Origin: Fidelibacterota bacterium UBA7303
GTDB lineage: Bacteria; Fidelibacterota; Marinisomatia; Marinisomatales; UBA1611
NCBI GenBank assembly: GCA_002471805.1
Contig: DKQR01000218.1
Coordinates: 604-10,248, forward strand
Reading direction: 5' to 3'
DNA length: 9,645 bases
Of the stretch, positions 6,831 through 9,645 are shown one piece after another (positions within the stretch are counted from its first letter, which is position 1; each line of letters starts with the position of its first letter). Both the position numbers and the translations under genes were made by a program. The notes beneath the pieces were generated by a model. That model saw only the letters and a program-made list of their open reading frames with translations, was not told the origin of the DNA and searched no databases.

Positions 6831-7829
6831 CTACTCGATGGATAAATAGACCGGCATATGGTCTGAATAGCCCCCCAGAAGCCTGTTTCCGGCCCAGAAG
6901 CGAAACGGATATCCATCATATTTTCCATCGTGCTGGCGGTACTTATCCCCATCGAAAACACCAACCGAATTTTCCACCAGCCTCAGCCCCTGTTCATCAG
7001 TAAGTCCCGGTGAAACAATGAGGTGGTCATAAACCATGTGCTTGCCAGCGTACATGTAGGTACTGCCCTGGGGGTTCTTGTGCCAGGGCTCCATTACATT
7101 CCACAGGATATGCCCATCCTTCCCAACCAGTTCCAGGTCCAGCATTGCTCCAAGATGCTCTGCCACGGAGGCCTCATCCGGCTCGTCATTGAGATCGCCC
7201 ATGACCACGACCTCCGCAGCGGGGTCATCTGCAAGTATGGCTTCCACATGTCTGCGCAGGGTGCTGGCGGCGGCCGCTCTCAGGGGGATCGTTTTTTTAA
7301 TGCCGCCGTATTTGGAAGGCCAGTGATTCACATAGACATGGAGGCTCACCCCATCCTTCCGGCAATGGAAATACAGAATATCGCGGGTGGGATTGCCCGT
7401 TGGCAGATTGACCGTGATGGGACTGGATTCCACCACCTTGAGCCGCTGCCTATTGTACATCAGGCCAACGTCGATCCCCCGCCGGTCTGGGGATTCGTAG
7501 TGAATGATGGTGTAATCCCGTTTGGTAGCCTGATTCAACTCCTCCAGCATAAAGCGGTTCTCCACCTCGCACAGACCCAGGATATCCGGGCTGATCTGAT
7601 CGATGACTTCTGACAAATTTTCCAGCTTCAGGCTGTAGCTTTCACTGGTAACATTTTTTTTCCCGCCAATCAGGTAATCATTGTCCCTGGTCCTGGGGTC
7701 GTCTACCAGGTCAAAGAGGTTCTCAACATTCCAGAAGGCCAGCTTGACGGGTCCTGTCCTCGCCGTCGCTGCCGGGATGAAAACCAGCTGCACCAGGAAA
7801 CAAAAGAGAAAAGTTTTTTTCATATCCAT
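6831..7829 (-). CDS. Secreted endonuclease/exonuclease/phosphatase-family protein
   Basis: This 332-residue protein has the DNase I-like fold of the EEP superfamily, metal-dependent phosphoesterases that cut nucleic acids or phospho-substrates. A signal peptide (residues 1-23, ending Ala-Thr-Ala) predicts export. Visible active-site elements are Asn34 in Trp-Asn-Val-Glu-Asn, Glu88 in Cys-Glu-Val-Glu-Asn, His169 in Asn-His-Trp-Pro-Ser, Asp212 and Asn214 in Gly-Asp-Leu-Asn-Asp, and Asp323/His324 in Ser-Asp-His-Met-Pro. All catalytic positions are kept, so it should be active. It most resembles the extracellular nuclease branch. Scavenging nucleotides or phosphate is an inference. An ATG two codons further in (7823) is an equal alternative start, and neither has a clear ribosome-binding site. 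It lies 118 nt downstream of der on the same strand and may be cotranscribed. Confidence 0.87.
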   Translation of the reverse strand: MDMKKTFLFCFLVQLVFIPAATARTGPVKLAFWNVENLFDLVDDPRTRDNDYLIGGKKNVTSESYSLKLENLSEVIDQISPDILGLCEVENRFMLEELNQATKRDYTIIHYESPDRRGIDVGLMYNRQRLKVVESSPITVNLPTGNPTRDILYFHCRKDGVSLHVYVNHWPSKYGGIKKTIPLRAAAASTLRRHVEAILADDPAAEVVVMGDLNDEPDEASVAEHLGAMLDLELVGKDGHILWNVMEPWHKNPQGSTYMYAGKHMVYDHLIVSPGLTDEQGLRLVENSVGVFDGDKYRQHDGKYDGYPFRFWAGNRLLGGYSDHMPVYLSIE

Positions 7830-7874
7830 GATATTAAAATGGAACTTATTAATCCCAAACGGGTTTCAGTATTC

Positions 7875-7937
7875 GGAGCAGGCGCCTGACATTGTAATAC
7901 CCAACCCCTATCTCCTTGGTTTGTCCGCGTCTGCTCC
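7875..7937. repeat. Long-loop inverted repeat between der and the nuclease gene
   Basis: ggagcaggcgc (7875-7885) and gcgtctgctcc (7927-7937) are complementary over 11 bp with one mismatch, separated by 41 nt. The left arm overlaps a perfect 10-bp palindrome, caggcgcctg (7879-7888), which could form a competing structure. It fills most of the 118-nt spacer between two minus-strand genes. No T-run follows, so a standard terminator is unlikely. An mRNA-processing or protein-binding element is possible. Confidence 0.45.
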
Positions 7938-7947
7938 CATCTTTCAT

Positions 7948-9264
7948 CTATTTCTTCCGAAACGACAATTTTACAGGAATACCCTGCAGGTCAAAGGCGC
8001 TCCGGAGCTGGTTCTCCAGGTAGCGTTTATAGGACTGGCGCACCAATTTGGGGTAATTCAGGTACAGGGCGATCACGGTAGGCTGCCGGCTAACCTGGGT
8101 GACATATTTAATACGGATCACTTTACCCCGTTCTGCCGGCGGCGGGTTCTTACCCGCCATAACCTCGATCTGCTGGTTCAGTCGACGAGTCGATAATTGA
8201 TTCTGGCTGCGCACATAAACATCCCAGGCGACCTCCAGTACTTTATGGATGCGCTGCCTGTTCAGAGCTGAGACATACAGGATGGGATAGTGATCCAGGG
8301 ACTTGAACTGCCGCCGTATCTCATCGGTGGTTTCTTTCATGGTATGGGTCTTTTTTTGGATCAGGTCCCACTTATTGACAACCAGGATCAGCCCTTTCCC
8401 TTTCCTGATCACCTGATCTACAATGGTCTTATCCTGCTTGCCGAAGCCTTTTACCGCGTCAATCAGCACCAGGACCACATTGGAACCGTCAATGGTATTC
8501 TGGGTCCGCACCGTGCTGTAATACTCGATCCTGTCCTTCACTTTGGCCAGTTTCCGAAGGCCCGCGGTATCCACCAGGGTAATATCATGGCCATGCCACT
8601 TTAAATAAGCGTCCACAGCGTCCCGGGTGGTGCCGGCAATGGGGGTTACAATGGTTCGTTCTTTTTGGAGCAATGCATTGGTCAGTGACGACTTGCCCAC
8701 ATTGGGCATACCCACAATGGCCAGCCGCAGAGAATCATCCTGATCTTTATCCACGGGCAGTTGGGTGAGCTCCAGCTTATCCAGTACGGCGTCCAGTACA
8801 TCCCCCGTGTGGCGGCCGTTCAGGGCCGAGATGGCCATGGGGTCCTTAAGGCCGAATTCATGGTACTGATGCACCTGGTCATCATACTTAAGGCCGTCGC
8901 ATTTATTCACCAGCAGCAAATAGGGTTTTCCGCTTTCACGGACAAACTGGGCCAGGACCTGGTCGCTCCCTGTGGGCGCTGCCCTGCCATCCACCATAAA
9001 CAGCACCAGGTCGGCTTCGGCCATCGCTTCCTGGGCCTGCTCCCGCACCGCCGCGTTAAACACATCCAGGTCTTCCGGGATATAACCGCCGGTGTCAATG
9101 AACCGCAGCGGATGGGCGCACCATTCGGTCTCCCCATAAATGCGGTCCCGGGTGATGCCCTCCCGGGCATCAACGATGGCCTGGCGTTGGCTCAGGACCC
9201 GGTTAAAAAAAGTGGATTTACCAACGTTGGGCCGGCCAACAATGGCAACGAGCGGAATGGCCAT
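7948..9264 (-). CDS. der: Ribosome-assembly GTPase Der (EngA)
   Basis: Der is an essential cytoplasmic GTPase with two tandem G domains, acting late in 50S ribosomal subunit assembly. This 438-residue protein is full length for the shorter Der type. G domain 1 has the P-loop Gly-Arg-Pro-Asn-Val-Gly-Lys-Ser-Thr (10-18), Asp57-Thr-Gly-Gly and Asn120-Lys-Cys-Asp. G domain 2 has Gly-Met-Pro-Asn-Val-Gly-Lys-Ser-Ser (185-193), Asp232-Thr-Ala-Gly and Asn297-Lys-Trp-Asp. A C-terminal KH-like RNA-binding domain covers roughly 350-430 and ends in a basic tail. The ATG at 9264 gives the expected N-terminus, although no clear Shine-Dalgarno site precedes it. It is GC-rich (38 of 60 at 8941-9000), unlike the left half of the window, and looks like core chromosome. 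It lies 163 nt after tRNA-Gly on the same strand. Confidence 0.97.
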   Translation of the reverse strand: MAIPLVAIVGRPNVGKSTFFNRVLSQRQAIVDAREGITRDRIYGETEWCAHPLRFIDTGGYIPEDLDVFNAAVREQAQEAMAEADLVLFMVDGRAAPTGSDQVLAQFVRESGKPYLLLVNKCDGLKYDDQVHQYHEFGLKDPMAISALNGRHTGDVLDAVLDKLELTQLPVDKDQDDSLRLAIVGMPNVGKSSLTNALLQKERTIVTPIAGTTRDAVDAYLKWHGHDITLVDTAGLRKLAKVKDRIEYYSTVRTQNTIDGSNVVLVLIDAVKGFGKQDKTIVDQVIRKGKGLILVVNKWDLIQKKTHTMKETTDEIRRQFKSLDHYPILYVSALNRQRIHKVLEVAWDVYVRSQNQLSTRRLNQQIEVMAGKNPPPAERGKVIRIKYVTQVSRQPTVIALYLNYPKLVRQSYKRYLENQLRSAFDLQGIPVKLSFRKK

Positions 9265-9427
9265 GACAAATCAGGGCAGCCTGCAGCAGTTTACAGCGGG
9301 CCTGGCCCTTTGAAGGTTATAGAACAACAATTTACGATAAAGATATTTCATAACAATTCTTGAATATCAGCAAAAAATCATATCCCAATAAAAAGGATAC
9401 ATCCATGCTGAAGCTGCAATAACAATG

Positions 9428-9499
9428 AGCGGGCGATGAGAATCGAACTCACGTCACGAGCTTGGGAAGCTCGGGTAATAGCCATTATACGACGCCCGC
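9428..9499 (-). tRNA. tRNA-Gly (CCC)
   Basis: A 72-nt cloverleaf without encoded CCA. The acceptor GCGGGCG pairs fully with CGCCCGC and the discriminator is U73, as usual for glycine. The anticodon stem CGAGC/GCUCG closes a seven-base loop UUCCCAA, giving anticodon CCC. The T stem GUGAG/CUCAU has one G-U pair. The D arm resembles the common bacterial tRNA-Gly pattern. It is followed after 163 nt by der on the same strand, with no obvious terminator between, so readthrough into der is possible. Confidence 0.95.
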
Positions 9500-9645
9500 T
9501 TAATACTGGTTTTCCCAACGATAATTCATGGTCAAACATACATAAACCTAAATTTGGAATACAGCTCTACATCCCCAAAAAGCCAACCCAATAAATAGTA
9601 GCAGTGGTATATACCTAATCACACCCAAATCTACCCATCCTCCCA

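Noticed and set aside
7023..7613. Long plus-strand frame inside the nuclease gene
   Set aside because: Antisense shadow of a GC-rich gene whose minus-strand product carries all EEP catalytic motifs.
8761..9363. 200-codon plus-strand frame across the start of der
   Set aside because: Antisense to the first G domain of Der; no ribosome-binding site or family resemblance.
9265..9427. Possible terminator between tRNA-Gly and der
   Set aside because: The short self-complementary bits (a GGAT/ATCC pair and a GGGCC/GGCCC pair) leave loops of only 1-2 nt, so they cannot form normal hairpins.
9500..9645. Promoter of tRNA-Gly in the right-end sequence
   Set aside because: A TTGACC occurs on the minus strand, but the nearest -10-like box is about 24 nt away and touches the tRNA start, so no convincing pair was found. 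Nothing else is visible in this end.

Overview
The window looks like bacterial chromosome from an uncultured, probably free-living or marine lineage. Genes are tightly packed. Several have GGAG-type ribosome-binding sites, neither tRNA encodes its CCA end, and two proteins carry Sec-type signal peptides. The mix of sugar-acid enzymes, a PhyH dioxygenase and secreted MORN-type repeats recalls the FCB superphylum (for example Marinimicrobia-like genomes). That placement is a low-confidence impression and nothing here is diagnostic.

Left part (1-4027, plus strand). This is a five-gene collinear operon running in from beyond the left edge: a mutarotase-like protein (cut at its 5' end), an SMP-30-type lactonase, two short-chain dehydrogenases and a fumarylacetoacetate-hydrolase (FAH) family enzyme. 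The spacings are 3-20 nt. Together they match the non-phosphorylative diketo-hydrolase route for 6-deoxyhexoses such as L-fucose or L-rhamnose. In that route the sugar is oxidised to a lactone, opened to the aldonate, dehydrated, oxidised to a 2,4-diketo-3-deoxy acid, and cleaved to pyruvate and lactate. Only the dehydratase is missing from the window; it may lie upstream or elsewhere. The exact sugar cannot be read from sequence.

Middle (4028-5607). A 346-nt gap with no convincing gene is followed by a minus-strand PhyH-family Fe(II)/2-oxoglutarate dioxygenase. Its N-terminal homology and Shine-Dalgarno site point to an ATT start codon. Then comes about 370 nt of AT-rich non-coding DNA containing a 10-bp tandem repeat and a terminator.

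Right part (5608-9645). An initiator tRNA-fMet gene (minus) marks a visible change from AT-rich to GC-rich sequence. Beyond it lie a secreted MORN-type repeat protein (plus), a secreted endonuclease/exonuclease/phosphatase-fold protein (minus, convergent), the ribosome-assembly GTPase Der (minus) and tRNA-Gly(CCC) (minus). This part looks like core chromosome, while the left part looks like accessory catabolic DNA lying on the 3' side of the tRNA. No integrase or insertion sequence is visible. I found no clear sign of a wholly new system. The best leads are the ATT start, the deoxysugar pathway and the tRNA-associated composition boundary.
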